Positions 22,536-32,690 of a DNA stretch of 64,000 nt are shown here, piece by piece. Below the pieces are notes generated by a model, which searched no databases, was not told where the DNA came from, and worked only from the letters and a program-made list of their open reading frames with translations. The stretch is from the NCBI GenBank assembly GCA_037439785.1, contig JBBIVJ010000003.1, forward strand, positions 1 through 64,000. Direction: 5' to 3'. Each line of letters begins with the position of its first letter. Position 1 is the first letter of the stretch. A program made the translations under genes and the position numbers. The stretch is from DSVZ01 sp037439785 (GTDB lineage: Bacteria > Verrucomicrobiota > Verrucomicrobiia > Limisphaerales > J093).

Positions 22536-22710
22536 CGGTGCTGTGCCGCCGCGGTGGGGGCGGACGGTCTTGTGCGGCGCCTCCCCGGGGCGAGCCGGGC
22601 ATCCTGCCACGGCGGGCGGGGGCGGGGCAAGGGGGTCGTGAACGCGCGGCCGCCACCGCGGAAACGGCCCCCCCTCGGCGCCGGTCTTCCGCCCGCGGTC
22701 GGTTCCCCGG

Positions 22711-23760
22711 TCACCCGCCCACCGAGGCCGTGGGCTGGACGCGCACCGCGGTTTTCACGGCGCGGTTGCCGGCGGTCATGGCGCGAAACAACGCCGGCAG
22801 TGCTTCCAGCGGGCACTCGCCGTCCACGAAATCGGCCGCGCGCACCACGCCGGCCTCGATGAACGCAAGCGCCTGGCGGATGGTGCGCGGGGTGTGGTGG
22901 AAACTGGAGCGCAGCGTCAGGCTCGAGTAGTGCACGCGGCCGGTGTCCAGACTCACCCGCGTGCCGGCGGGACAGCCGCCGAAGAAGTTCACGCGGCCGC
23001 CTTTGCGGACCAGCTCGACCGCCGCCTCCCACGCTTCCGGCCGCCCCACCGCCTCGACCACCACGTCAAACTCGCCCCCCGTGGCCGCCCGGAGGGTCGG
23101 TCCCGGCGCCGCGGCCTCGCCGACCTCCACCACCTGCTCGGCCCCCAGCCGCGTAGCGGCCGCCAACCGCGGCGCGTGCCGCCCGGCCACGGTAACCCGG
23201 CAGCCGCAGTGCCGGCCCAGCGCCAGAAACATCAGGCCGATGGGGCCGGCGCCCAGGACCAGCAGCCGTTCGCCCGCCCGCAGGGCCAGCTCCTCGACGC
23301 CCAGCACCACGCAGGCCAGCGGTTCGGTGAGCGCGGCATCCCGGAAGGCCGTGCCCGGCGCCAGACGCAGCAGGTTGCGCCCGACCACGCGGGCGGGAAT
23401 GCGGATGAACTCGGCGTAGGCTCCGTTCAGGAACAGCAGGTCATCACAGAGCTGTTCCTGGCCGGCGCGGCAATACCGGCAGGCGCCGCAGGGGGCGGAG
23501 TTGGCGGCCACCACGCGGTCCCCCACACTCCAGCCGCTCACCCCCGGCCCGAGGGCCCGGATCACGCCGGCGAACTCGTGCCCAAACACCGCCGGCGGCC
23601 GGATCATCCGGGCATGATAGCCGCGGCGGAAGACCTTGAGGTCGGTGCCGCAGGTCAACGCCGACTCGATGCGGACCAGCACTTCCCCCGGACCGGGTTC
23701 GGGCACCGGCATCTCCTCCACCCGCAGGTCTTCCCGGCCGTGCAGGATGGCGGCTTTCAT
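22711..23760 (-). CDS. Zinc-dependent medium-chain alcohol/sugar dehydrogenase
   Basis: 349 residues. The catalytic zinc ligands are seen in SALTCGTDLKVF (Cys) and FGHEFAGVI (His-Glu). A structural-zinc loop has the Cys pattern APCGACRYCRAGQEQLC. The NAD-binding Rossmann motif is VLGAGPIGLMFLALGR. This set is typical of the threonine/sorbitol dehydrogenase branch of the MDR family. The substrate cannot be deduced. It lies about 30 bases downstream of a Gfo/Idh/MocA oxidoreductase on the same strand, suggesting joint action in sugar or polyol oxidation. Confidence 0.9.
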   Translation of the reverse strand: MKAAILHGREDLRVEEMPVPEPGPGEVLVRIESALTCGTDLKVFRRGYHARMIRPPAVFGHEFAGVIRALGPGVSGWSVGDRVVAANSAPCGACRYCRAGQEQLCDDLLFLNGAYAEFIRIPARVVGRNLLRLAPGTAFRDAALTEPLACVVLGVEELALRAGERLLVLGAGPIGLMFLALGRHCGCRVTVAGRHAPRLAAATRLGAEQVVEVGEAAAPGPTLRAATGGEFDVVVEAVGRPEAWEAAVELVRKGGRVNFFGGCPAGTRVSLDTGRVHYSSLTLRSSFHHTPRTIRQALAFIEAGVVRAADFVDGECPLEALPALFRAMTAGNRAVKTAVRVQPTASVGG

Positions 23761-23791
23761 GGACGGGGGAAGGGACCAGCGCCGCGGGAAT

Positions 23792-25129
23792 TCAGACCAA
23801 GGGCTCGCGTCCGCTGGCCGGCGGCGGCACCGTGGGCGCCGGGCCGAGGCGGTAACCGTGCTGCCGGATTTCCGGCGGGGTCAGGTCCAGCTCCGATTCC
23901 CGCAGGACAAAGTCCCAGCTCACGGCCTGGCCGGTGTAGGCGGCCAGGCGGCCCATGACGGCGGTGAGGGTGGCCTCGGCGACCTGGCGGCCTTCGTTCA
24001 GCGGTTGGCCCGCGCGGATGCTGGCGATGAGGTCGGCGTGTTCCTGCTCGTAGGGGTTGGGATTGGGGCCGGTCCATTTCCAGGGCCGGGCCCCGGTGAT
24101 CTGGCCGGCGCTGGCCCGGCCCTGGGTACCGTGGAGGCTTTCCCCCACCAGCGGCTGGGTGTCGTTGATCTGGCGGCAGAGGCTGATGGCAACCGCGCCG
24201 TTGGGATAGCGGTAGCGGATGCCGAAGTGGTCGTAGAGGTTGCCAAACTGCGGCTCGACGCGCCACTGCCGGCCGCCCACGCCCACCGCCTCGACCGGCG
24301 GCGAGCCGAAGGCCCAGTTGAGGACGTCCAGGTTGTGGACGTGCTGCTCGACGATGTGGTCGCCGGACAGCCAGGTGTAGAAGTACCAGTTGCGGAGCAT
24401 GGTTTCCATGTCGCTCCAGCCCGGCTGCCGCTCATGGTAGAAGCCGTAGGTGCGCACGCACGGGCCGTTCCAGTAGGCCTCGCCGGCCACGAGCTCGCCG
24501 ATCGCCCCGTCGTGCAGGCGCTGCATCAACTCGCGGTAGCTGTTCTGGTGGCGGCGCTGGGTGCCGGCCCCCAGGCCCAGCCCCTTTTGGCGGGCCAGCT
24601 CGGCGCTTTCCAGGATCGAGCGCAGCCCCACCGGGTCCACGCCCGCCGGTTTTTCCATGAACACGTGCAGGCCCGCTTCGATCGCCGCGCGGAGCTGCGC
24701 GGGCCGGAAATGCGGCGGGCCGGCCAGGATCACGTAGTCCACCACCCCCGAGCGGAGCAGGTGTTGGTAGTTGTCAAAGCCGGTGAAGCAGGTCTCGGGC
24801 GTGGCCTTGACGCGGGCCGAGTCTCTCCACTCCCGCGAGCAGCTCCATTCCTTGCCGGCGGTGTCGTCCTTGAGCCGTGCCAGCGCGGCGCGCACCCGGT
24901 CCGGGAAGACGTCGGCCAGGGCGGTGATCTCGACGGCGGGGTCGGCGATGGCGCAGTTCATGGCCGCGCCCACGCCGCGGGCACCGCAGCCGATGAGCCC
25001 CACGCGGAGCCGTTCGGTGCCGGTAGCGAACACGCCGGAGTAGTGCGGGGCGACGGTGGAGGCGGCCAGGAGGGTCGAGGAGGTTTTCAGAAAGGCGCGC
25101 CGGTTCAGGGGGGAACGGTCCGTTTGCAT
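23792..25129 (-). CDS. TAT-exported Gfo/Idh/MocA-family oxidoreductase
   Basis: 445 residues from the ATG at 25129, chosen because it directly precedes a twin-arginine signal (LNRRAFLKTSSTLLAAST). The Rossmann domain is VGLIGCGARGVG, followed by the family motif EKPAGVDP with its Lys and a C-terminal beta domain with HIVEQHVHNLDVLNWAFG. Such exported oxidoreductases are abundant in Verrucomicrobiota and Planctomycetota and act on carbohydrates in the periplasm. It sits upstream of the dehydrogenase at 22711-23760 in the same orientation. Substrate unknown. Confidence 0.92.
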   Translation of the reverse strand: MQTDRSPLNRRAFLKTSSTLLAASTVAPHYSGVFATGTERLRVGLIGCGARGVGAAMNCAIADPAVEITALADVFPDRVRAALARLKDDTAGKEWSCSREWRDSARVKATPETCFTGFDNYQHLLRSGVVDYVILAGPPHFRPAQLRAAIEAGLHVFMEKPAGVDPVGLRSILESAELARQKGLGLGAGTQRRHQNSYRELMQRLHDGAIGELVAGEAYWNGPCVRTYGFYHERQPGWSDMETMLRNWYFYTWLSGDHIVEQHVHNLDVLNWAFGSPPVEAVGVGGRQWRVEPQFGNLYDHFGIRYRYPNGAVAISLCRQINDTQPLVGESLHGTQGRASAGQITGARPWKWTGPNPNPYEQEHADLIASIRAGQPLNEGRQVAEATLTAVMGRLAAYTGQAVSWDFVLRESELDLTPPEIRQHGYRLGPAPTVPPPASGREPLV

Positions 25130-25211
25130 GGCTGCATTCAACACCATCCCGCGGTGCTGCCAAGCCCGCCGTGGTGGAGCCCGGAGCGCCGGGGCGACGG
25201 CGGCCTGCGGT

Positions 25212-26681
25212 TCAAGCCTCGCTGCAAATCAGGCGGAGCAGGGTGGGCGCCACGTCGGTCGAGGCCAGCGGCGCGGCGGGCAGCGCGCCGGGGCCGGTGG
25301 TCAGCAGCACCGGCCAGTGGGCGGGGTTTTCCGGGCGGCGGCCGTGCGAGCCCCTGACCAGCGAGGCGTCCAGGGGGATAATGTCCATGAGCATCCGGAA
25401 GCCGAGGCGCTTTTGCAGCAGTCGCCAGGCGACCCTCAGCCGCAGGGCCAGCGGGGAGAGGGCGGGGTCGGAGAACAGTTCAACCGGGTCGTAGCCGGGC
25501 TTGCGGTGGATGTCCACGGTCCGGGCAAAGTCCGGCGCCCGCCGGTCATCCTCCCAGTAGTAGTAAGTGAACCACGCATCGGGCGGCGCCACGGCCACGA
25601 GGTCTCCGGCGCGGGGATGGTCCAGCTCCAGAGCGGCCTTTTCCGCCGGCCCCAGCACGGTGGTGCCGGTCTGGGCCTCGACACAGGTCCGGACGCGGTC
25701 GGCCAAGATGAGGTCGCGGAGGTAAAGGTGGGCCACCTGGTGGTCGGCCACGGCGAAGACGTCGCTGGCGCCGGGGTCGAGCAGCTCGCGCCCCAGCTCT
25801 TCGCGCACGGCCAGCCAGCCCTGCCGGCGGAAGAGGCGGTTGAGATGGATCGGCCGGTCCACGTTAGTGAGGCCGTACTCGGAGAGCACGACCACTGGGA
25901 CACCGCGTCGCGCGTAGAAGGTGATCAGTTCGCCGGCCAGGGTGTCCAGCGCCTGCAGGTCCGGCACGATCTCCGGCCGCAGCGGCATCGCCGGGGGGGG
26001 GCCCGCGGCGCTGGCGGGCGCGGTGGTGGCGGCCGGCCCAACCCAGACGCCGTGGCGTTGCAGGTTGTAGTCCAGGTGGGGCAGGTACACCAGGCTGAGG
26101 GTGGGCTGGTAGCGTTCCTCGATCCATTGCGCCGCCGCGGCGATCCAGCGGGAGGCGGCGTCGGCCGGGCCCTGCGGGGAGGCCACGCCGGCGGCCGGCC
26201 CCCAGAAGGTGGCGAAGGGGAACGGGCCCAGATCGCGCTGGATGGAGTGGCGCATCTCGGCGGGGCGGGTGTAGATGTCGAAGACCTTGCGGCCGTCGGC
26301 GGGGTACATCGGCCGCGGGGTGATCGAGTAGTCCGCGGTCGAGTACATGTTGAACCACCAAAACAGCTTCGCGCAGGTGAAGGCGGGGTCGCGGGCGCGC
26401 AGGGTTTCCCAGAGCTTGGGGGCGGTGACCAGGTGGTTGGACTGCTTCCAGAAATGCACCTCGGCCAGCACGCGGTGGTACCAGCCGTTGCCGACGATGC
26501 CGTGGTGGCGCGGGCGCCGGCCGGTGAGATAATCCGCCTGCGCGGTGCAGGTCACGGCGGGGAAAGCCGGCACGATGCGGGTGAAGGAACCGGTCTGCCG
26601 CAGGCGGCGCAGGTTCGGGGTGACTTCACCGATCAGGGCTTCGGTCAGCCCCACCAGGTTCAGCACCACGGTGCGGCGCAT
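25212..26681 (-). CDS. Alkaline phosphatase-superfamily phosphodiesterase/pyrophosphatase
   Basis: 489 residues with no signal peptide. The nucleotide pyrophosphatase/phosphodiesterase signature PAVTCTAQADYLTGRRPRHHG contains the nucleophile Thr. Metal ligands appear in YLPHLDYNLQRHG, VVVLSEYG and the C-terminal DIIPLDASLVRGSHG region. The family hydrolyses phosphodiester or pyrophosphate bonds. A similar protein (EboF) occurs in the ebo export-related cluster of other bacteria, but no other ebo genes are here. It is in a run of - strand genes with the SCO1-like gene 75 bases upstream. Confidence 0.85.
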   Translation of the reverse strand: MRRTVVLNLVGLTEALIGEVTPNLRRLRQTGSFTRIVPAFPAVTCTAQADYLTGRRPRHHGIVGNGWYHRVLAEVHFWKQSNHLVTAPKLWETLRARDPAFTCAKLFWWFNMYSTADYSITPRPMYPADGRKVFDIYTRPAEMRHSIQRDLGPFPFATFWGPAAGVASPQGPADAASRWIAAAAQWIEERYQPTLSLVYLPHLDYNLQRHGVWVGPAATTAPASAAGPPPAMPLRPEIVPDLQALDTLAGELITFYARRGVPVVVLSEYGLTNVDRPIHLNRLFRRQGWLAVREELGRELLDPGASDVFAVADHQVAHLYLRDLILADRVRTCVEAQTGTTVLGPAEKAALELDHPRAGDLVAVAPPDAWFTYYYWEDDRRAPDFARTVDIHRKPGYDPVELFSDPALSPLALRLRVAWRLLQKRLGFRMLMDIIPLDASLVRGSHGRRPENPAHWPVLLTTGPGALPAAPLASTDVAPTLLRLICSEA

Positions 26682-26755
26682 GGGCGACGTGGGGGATCAG
26701 GGGCGGCAGCGGTTTTCCCGAAGGCGGCGGCAGGGGATGCGCCGCCGGGACAGCC

Positions 26756-27697
26756 TCATCGGGTGGTGGCGGCCGCCTTCACCATCTCGTCCACGAACTC
26801 CTCGGTGGTCCATTCGTTGCCGATGAAGATGCGGCGGATGCGCCCGTCCGCGCCCACCACCACCGTCCGCACGTTGTGGCTGAAGCCCTCGCCGTCGCGC
26901 GCCACGATCATGCCGAACTGCTCGGTGAGGGCGTCCAGGTCGGCGATCTCGCCGGTGCAGAAGTTCAACCGTTCCAGATCCGCGCCGTGCTGGCGGGCGT
27001 AGCGGCGCAGGACCGAGGGCGTGTCATGGGCGGGGTCAAACGAGACCGCCAGCAGATGCCAGCGCGGCGGCGGGCCGGGCAGCCGCCGTTTCAATTGTTC
27101 GGCGGCCTCGACCAACTGCCGCGTCTGCCGGGGACAGAACGTTGGGTAGGGGCAGCGGGTGTAGATGAAGGTCAGCCCCAACGCCCGGCCGCGGAAGGCT
27201 TCCAACCGGATGCGCTGCCGCGACTCGGTCACCAGCGGGTAATCCGGCAGCAGGTCGCCTTCGGCCAGCTCATCCACCTGCCGGACCACCCGCACCGATG
27301 GCACCTCCGGCCGCGGGTCCTCGGGTTCGGCGCGACCCAGTACCCGGATCTGGTCAATCCAACCCTCCTCCTCCGTCACGGTAAGGCAGAATTGCACCGT
27401 GTCGCCCGGTGTCAGCCCGGCCAGGTCCGCGGGCTCGCGCACCGTGAACGGCATGGTCATCGCCGCCATGTAGCCGGGGATGGCCTCGTGGCGGATGACC
27501 ACCTCTCGCTGGTCCGGGCGGAGTTCGCGCACCACGCCCCTGACCGTAAACACCTGCGCGCCGGCGGGGAGCCCCGTGGCTGCAGCAGGGGGGCGGGGGG
27601 CGGGGGCCTGCCCCGCCGGCTGCGGGCCGCGGCAGCCGCTCAAGGGTACGATCAGACTCGGGACCAGGCCGATGCTGAAAAGCTTTTTCATGGCCAT
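26756..27697 (-). CDS. CusF-like copper-binding domain fused to SCO1/SenC protein
   Basis: 313 residues from the ATG at 27697 (a second ATG is two codons on). The lipoprotein signal is SLIVPLSGCRG. Residues about 50-115 form a CusF-type copper-binding fold (VVIRHEAIPGYMAAMTMPFT, with the Trp/Met/His-type ligands mostly Met). The rest is a SCO1/SenC thioredoxin fold with TRCPYPTFCP and the conserved copper-ligand His in GFSHNVRTVVV. By family knowledge it delivers copper to cytochrome oxidase. The longer ORF upstream overlaps the divergent pseudopilin gene and is rejected. Confidence 0.92.
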   Translation of the reverse strand: MAMKKLFSIGLVPSLIVPLSGCRGPQPAGQAPAPRPPAAATGLPAGAQVFTVRGVVRELRPDQREVVIRHEAIPGYMAAMTMPFTVREPADLAGLTPGDTVQFCLTVTEEEGWIDQIRVLGRAEPEDPRPEVPSVRVVRQVDELAEGDLLPDYPLVTESRQRIRLEAFRGRALGLTFIYTRCPYPTFCPRQTRQLVEAAEQLKRRLPGPPPRWHLLAVSFDPAHDTPSVLRRYARQHGADLERLNFCTGEIADLDALTEQFGMIVARDGEGFSHNVRTVVVGADGRIRRIFIGNEWTTEEFVDEMVKAAATTR

Positions 27698-27733
27698 TTC
27701 AAACCCAAGGACCGGCGGCAAGTATACGGCCCG

Positions 27734-27758
27734 CGGGCAGGGGTGCAACCCCTGCCCG
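27734..27758. promoter_or_regulatory. Perfect 11-bp inverted repeat between divergent genes
   Basis: CGGGCAGGGGT and ACCCCTGCCCG are separated by the loop GCA. The repeat lies 37 bases before the SCO1-like gene and 120 bases before the pseudopilin gene, which diverge from this region. It could be an operator or a 5'-UTR hairpin of the copper gene. No T-tract follows, so a terminator is less likely. Confidence 0.45.
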
Positions 27759-27878
27759 GGCGGGCGGCGGCGGTGGTGTGCCTTCAAATACACACCGGCC
27801 GGGAGAGCCCCGCGGCTCAACTTGGACTTGCCGCGCAGACCGGGCCGGACTAAATCTGACGGCAACCAAGCTTGAATT

Positions 27879-28757
<879 letters not shown>

Positions 28758-28786
28758 GCCCCCGGCCCCCGCTCCGCGACCATGAC

Positions 28787-28814
28787 ACGCCCGGTTCGCC
28801 GGGCGTTTTTGTTT
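28787..28814 (+). terminator. Rho-independent terminator of the pseudopilin gene
   Basis: An 8-bp perfect stem ACGCCCGG/CCGGGCGT with a TTCG tetraloop is followed by TTTTGTTT. It lies 30 bases after the stop codon. Confidence 0.9.
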
Positions 28815-28850
28815 CCCGGGGTTCCCCGGCCCCCGCGGCTGCCTCGACGG

Positions 28851-29582
28851 CTACGCGCCGGAGCGGGCGTCCGCCTCCGCCAGCCCGGCCTCAAGACGCC
28901 ACTCCCAGCAGGGGCGGAGGGTGATCAACAGCCGGCGCAGCCAGCGGAACCCCGCCTCCCCCAGCCGCAGCCGCACCGCCCAGACGGCGGCAAAGCGGTC
29001 GTACCCGTAGCGGCCGCGGTTCACGCGGCGGACACGGTAGCCACAGTCCGTCACCAATCGGCCCAGGGTCTGGGCATTCCACGAGTACAGGTGGTGGTTC
29101 GGTTCCTGGGGGTCAAAGCGCCGGTAACGGCGGCCGGTCTCGCAGGGCACGCCCACCAGCAGCCGTCCCCCCGGCCGGAGCAGCCGCCGCAGCTCCACCA
29201 GGACCGCGGCCGGCGCCCAGAGGTGTTCGAGGACGTGATGGCAAAGCACGACATCCGCCACGCCGTCGGGCAGCGCCGCGGGATCGGGGACAAACTCGAT
29301 GCCCTGCCGCTCCACCCCCTCGCGAAGGAACTCCGCCACGTCGTGGCCGAGCCGGCGCGCGACCGGCAGGGCCGCCAGATTCCACCCCGCCCCGCAGCCG
29401 TACTCGAACACCACATCGCCGGGGGCCACATACGGTTGAAACCGGGCCGCCCGGAGCCGGACCACCCACGGCCAGGCCGCCTCGGGCACGCCGCGCTTTT
29501 CCTCGTGATAGCGGCGGCCGGCGGCTCCCAGGTAATGCGCACGGGCGGGGTCCACGCCGGGGTTATCGCCGTGGCGGAGCAC
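28851..29582 (-). CDS. SAM-dependent class I methyltransferase
   Basis: 243 residues from a GTG start. Motif I is VFEYGCGAGWNLAAL, followed by VLCHHVLEHLWAP and LRRLLRPGGRLLVGVP, the Methyltransf_11/UbiE-like pattern. These proteins commonly methylate small molecules, lipids or cell-surface glycans. The acceptor here is unknown. It lies 9 bases downstream of endonuclease V on the same strand, probably co-transcribed. Confidence 0.88.
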   Translation of the reverse strand: MLRHGDNPGVDPARAHYLGAAGRRYHEEKRGVPEAAWPWVVRLRAARFQPYVAPGDVVFEYGCGAGWNLAALPVARRLGHDVAEFLREGVERQGIEFVPDPAALPDGVADVVLCHHVLEHLWAPAAVLVELRRLLRPGGRLLVGVPCETGRRYRRFDPQEPNHHLYSWNAQTLGRLVTDCGYRVRRVNRGRYGYDRFAAVWAVRLRLGEAGFRWLRRLLITLRPCWEWRLEAGLAEADARSGA

Positions 29583-29591
29583 CGGGACAAA

Positions 29592-30281
29592 TCAAAAGCC
29601 GGGCCGGCCGCGCTTGCGGGCCGCCACGCGGCGGTCGGCCAGGCGGGTGGGCTCGGGCAACCGCCGCCCCGGCAGCACACAGTCCAGCACCAGCGCGACC
29701 GCCGTTTCCAGGTCCACCCGATGGCCCACGCTCACGAACAGTGGCCGCCCGCCGGCGCGGGAACGGAGCACCGCCCCCACCACCTCGCCGGCGTCCAGCA
29801 GATCGGCCCGCGCTCCCGTGTGGGCAGCGAGGGGGGCGTGCTTGCCCAGCAGGCGGCTCTTGGCGCAGCCCACCGCCGGCAGGTCGCACAGCACCCCCAG
29901 ATGACAGGCCAGGCCGAACCGCCGTGGATGGGCCAGGCCCTGGCCATCGCAGAGCAGCACGTCCGGCCGGACCCGCAGCCGCCGCAGCGCGGCCCGCAAG
30001 GCCGGCGCCTCCCGGAACGACAGCAATCCCGGCACGTAAGGGAAGGTGACCGGGGCGCGGGCGATCGCCACCGCGACCCCGCGGCGCTCCTGGCGGTCCC
30101 AGACCACCGCCGCGGCCAGGCAGTGCCGGCCATCCGCGGAAAAGGCCGCGTCCAGGCCGGCCACCAGCCGGAACGGGCCGGGGGGAGGCTCGATCCGCAC
30201 CCGCGCGGCCAGCCGGCGTTGGAGGGTGAGGGCCGCGGCCGGGCTCGCAGGCCAGGCATGGGGCAGGCGCGGCAGGTGCAT
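29592..30281 (-). CDS. nfi: Endonuclease V (deoxyinosine 3'-endonuclease)
   Basis: 229 residues, the normal length. The conserved motifs are present: VAGLDAAFSADG (first metal-binding Asp), YVPGLLSFREAP (Glu and the Tyr of the lesion wedge), CDGQGLAHPRRFGLACHLG (Asp, Gly-rich loop, His) and VSVGHRVDLETA. The enzyme nicks DNA next to deaminated adenine. It follows the propeller gene after 18 bases. Confidence 0.93.
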   Translation of the reverse strand: MHLPRLPHAWPASPAAALTLQRRLAARVRIEPPPGPFRLVAGLDAAFSADGRHCLAAAVVWDRQERRGVAVAIARAPVTFPYVPGLLSFREAPALRAALRRLRVRPDVLLCDGQGLAHPRRFGLACHLGVLCDLPAVGCAKSRLLGKHAPLAAHTGARADLLDAGEVVGAVLRSRAGGRPLFVSVGHRVDLETAVALVLDCVLPGRRLPEPTRLADRRVAARKRGRPGF

Positions 30282-30299
30282 GAAGGCGGGGCAAGAGGC

Positions 30300-32495
30300 T
30301 CAGGGAGCGCGGGGCACGAAGCGGAAGTATCCGGCGGGGGGGAGCGGCAGGTTGGTGCGGACCAGTTCCGGCGTGCTTTCCTCGAACTTGAGTTCGAACG
30401 TGGCCAGCGGCTGCCAGCGCCGGAGGTCTTCGGACACTTCGAGGGTGACCTGCTGGTCCACCGCGCCGCGGAGTTGGAAACGGTCCACCGCGCCGCCGAC
30501 GGTGCAGGGTTGATGCGTGTAACCACTCACCCGCACCGGCGCCAGTGGCTCCAGCATGGTCCGTAGGATGACCCCCTCCACGCCGGCGATCACCAGTTGG
30601 TTGTCGCGCGCGGCCAGGCCGTAGAGCGCCTTGCCGGTGGGCACTTCGACCGGCGTCCATGCCAGAGTGTCCGGACTTTCCAGGACGGTGCCCTGGGTGC
30701 CGCAGACGTAAAACCGGCCTCCGGCACGGGCGGCGTCTGTCAGCCAGACGGTCGTGCCGGTGGGGCGGGCGCTCCAGGTCACGCCGTCGGGGCTGGTCAG
30801 GAGGGTTCCGTTTTGGCCCACGATCACGTAGCGGTCCTCCAGCCAGCGAACGCGGTAGAGCCAGTTGGTGGTGCCGGAGGAGCGGGGCGTCCAGTGGGCA
30901 GCGTCGGGGCTGGAGAAAATCACGCCGCCGTGGCCGCAGAGGACCCACCCGGGGTCACCGCCGGCGACGCCGCTCAAGGCCGGGGCGCCGGACAGTGTGG
31001 CGAGGGTGAACGAGCCGGGGGGGAAAGGGTCGCCGCTGAGGACCGTGCCGGCATCGCCCACCACCACCCAGTGGCCGGCGTGGGTGGCGGTGGCCTGGAG
31101 GGTGTTGGTGGTCAGGCCGACGGCCGCGGGGGTCCATTCCAGGCCCAGGAGATTGACGGGGTTGGTGACGACCACGAGGTTGGTGACGCGGGTGCAGTCC
31201 TGGAAGGCGACCACGGTGTTGGTCACCACCACGCTGGTGTATAGGCGCTCGCTGGCCATGAGGCTGCCGCCGCTGCCCACCACCAGCGCGCGGTCCGCAG
31301 TGGCGGCCAGGCCGAGGAAGACGGCGTTGGTGAGGGAGGCGGGTAGCGGGACGCTCCACCAATCCACGCCGTTGTCGCTGGTCAGGACCTGGGCGCGGTC
31401 GCCCACCGCCAGGTAGCGCTCGGGCAGGGGCCGGACCTCCCAGAGCCAGTCGCGGGGCGAGTCGCCGGCCTCGAACCAAAGGGTGACGTCCAGGGTGACG
31501 TTGCCGAGGGTGAGGTTGGTCTCAAGGCTTTCCACGATCATGCCGGTGCGGCCGGCCACGAGGAACCGGACGTCGTCGCGGACGGCCGCGAAGTAGTCCC
31601 AGGTCGGTGCCGGCAGCAGGGCGGCGTCGCCGAGCTGGTTGGTCCAGCCGCCGAGGAGGGTGGTTTTGAGCAGGAGGGCACTCTCGCCGGCCAGCAGGCG
31701 GGGGTGGGCGGCCGGGGAGTCGGGCTGGGCGTAGGCGTACAGGGTGTTGGTGACGCCGGTGGTTTCGCGGAACCAGTTGGTGCCGGCGTTGAGGCTGAAC
31801 AACAGCGTCCCCTGGTCCCCGACGGCGTAGAAGACGCCGCCGCGGTACACGACGCGGTTGAGGGCGTGGCTCACCGGGCTGGTGCGGCGGCGCCAGGTCC
31901 GGCCGTCCGGGCTGGTGAGGAGGAGGCCGGTTTCGCCGACGGCGACAAAGTTGCCGCCGCCCCAGGCCACGCTGCGAAGCCAGTTGGTGAAGGGCAGGCC
32001 GGCGACCCGCTGCCAGGCGGCCCCGCCGTTGGTGCTCCAGTAAATCGCCGCATTGTCCCCCACCGCCACCCCGGTGGTGGGGGAAGCGGCCACGCCCTCG
32101 AACCAGTCAGTTGTGGGGGGATTGACCGTGGCGGGCGCCAGGCCGTGGGCGCGCGTGCCGTGCAACAACGTGCCCGCCTCCCCGCCCACCACCACCCGCT
32201 CGCCGGCGAAGGCGATGCCCCGCAGGGCACGGGTCGTACCGCTGGGTACGACCGTCCAGGTCAGACGGTTGGTGCCGGTGTAAATCCGGCCCTTGTCCCC
32301 CACCTGCCAGTACCAGCCGTCGTGGTAGGCCAGGTCGTAAATGTTGTTGCCGTGGGGCTGGGGATTGGACCACCGCCAGGGCAACGCGGCCGCGGAAGCC
32401 CCCACGCTGCCGGTCAGCGACCCCACCAGAGCCCCCAGAACCGCGGGCAGCCCCCACAGTGTTCCGGGGCGGGACTTGTGCCGCGCGCGGTGCAT
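30300..32495 (-). CDS. Secreted BNR/YCF48-like beta-propeller protein
   Basis: 731 residues. A basic then hydrophobic export signal ends near GASAA. It has more than ten repeats of the type 'FVAVGETGLLLTSPDGRTW', 'YVIVGQNGTLLTSPDGVTW' and 'FYVCGTQGTVLESPDTLAW'. These are blades of a beta-propeller with Asp-box-like turns, as in sialidase/BNR and YCF48 proteins. A C-terminal beta-sandwich ends YFRFVPRAP, similar to the end domains of other verrucomicrobial secreted proteins. No catalytic site is visible; a binding role is likely. It diverges from the ferredoxin oxidoreductase gene across about 195 bases that hold no other feature I can see. Confidence 0.85.
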   Translation of the reverse strand: MHRARHKSRPGTLWGLPAVLGALVGSLTGSVGASAAALPWRWSNPQPHGNNIYDLAYHDGWYWQVGDKGRIYTGTNRLTWTVVPSGTTRALRGIAFAGERVVVGGEAGTLLHGTRAHGLAPATVNPPTTDWFEGVAASPTTGVAVGDNAAIYWSTNGGAAWQRVAGLPFTNWLRSVAWGGGNFVAVGETGLLLTSPDGRTWRRRTSPVSHALNRVVYRGGVFYAVGDQGTLLFSLNAGTNWFRETTGVTNTLYAYAQPDSPAAHPRLLAGESALLLKTTLLGGWTNQLGDAALLPAPTWDYFAAVRDDVRFLVAGRTGMIVESLETNLTLGNVTLDVTLWFEAGDSPRDWLWEVRPLPERYLAVGDRAQVLTSDNGVDWWSVPLPASLTNAVFLGLAATADRALVVGSGGSLMASERLYTSVVVTNTVVAFQDCTRVTNLVVVTNPVNLLGLEWTPAAVGLTTNTLQATATHAGHWVVVGDAGTVLSGDPFPPGSFTLATLSGAPALSGVAGGDPGWVLCGHGGVIFSSPDAAHWTPRSSGTTNWLYRVRWLEDRYVIVGQNGTLLTSPDGVTWSARPTGTTVWLTDAARAGGRFYVCGTQGTVLESPDTLAWTPVEVPTGKALYGLAARDNQLVIAGVEGVILRTMLEPLAPVRVSGYTHQPCTVGGAVDRFQLRGAVDQQVTLEVSEDLRRWQPLATFELKFEESTPELVRTNLPLPPAGYFRFVPRAP

Positions 32496-32690
32496 GACTG
32501 GCGGGGTTTATCGCGGAGGCGCCGGGCAGGGTCAATGACCGAAGGGCTCGCGCACGCAGGGCGGTGGGGCCACGGCGCCGGCCCGGCCAGCACCGCGGAG
32601 AGGCGGGGACGGGGAGTTCGCGGAGGCGGGGGTTGGGCGGTGGCAAGTCCGCGCTTGCTTGAGCGGCGGTGCAGTGACATTCTTGCCAGA

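Noticed and set aside
20397..22862. An 821-codon open frame antisense to typA
   Set aside because: TypA on the other strand explains the codon structure, and the antisense product is Gly/Val/Asp-biased without domains.
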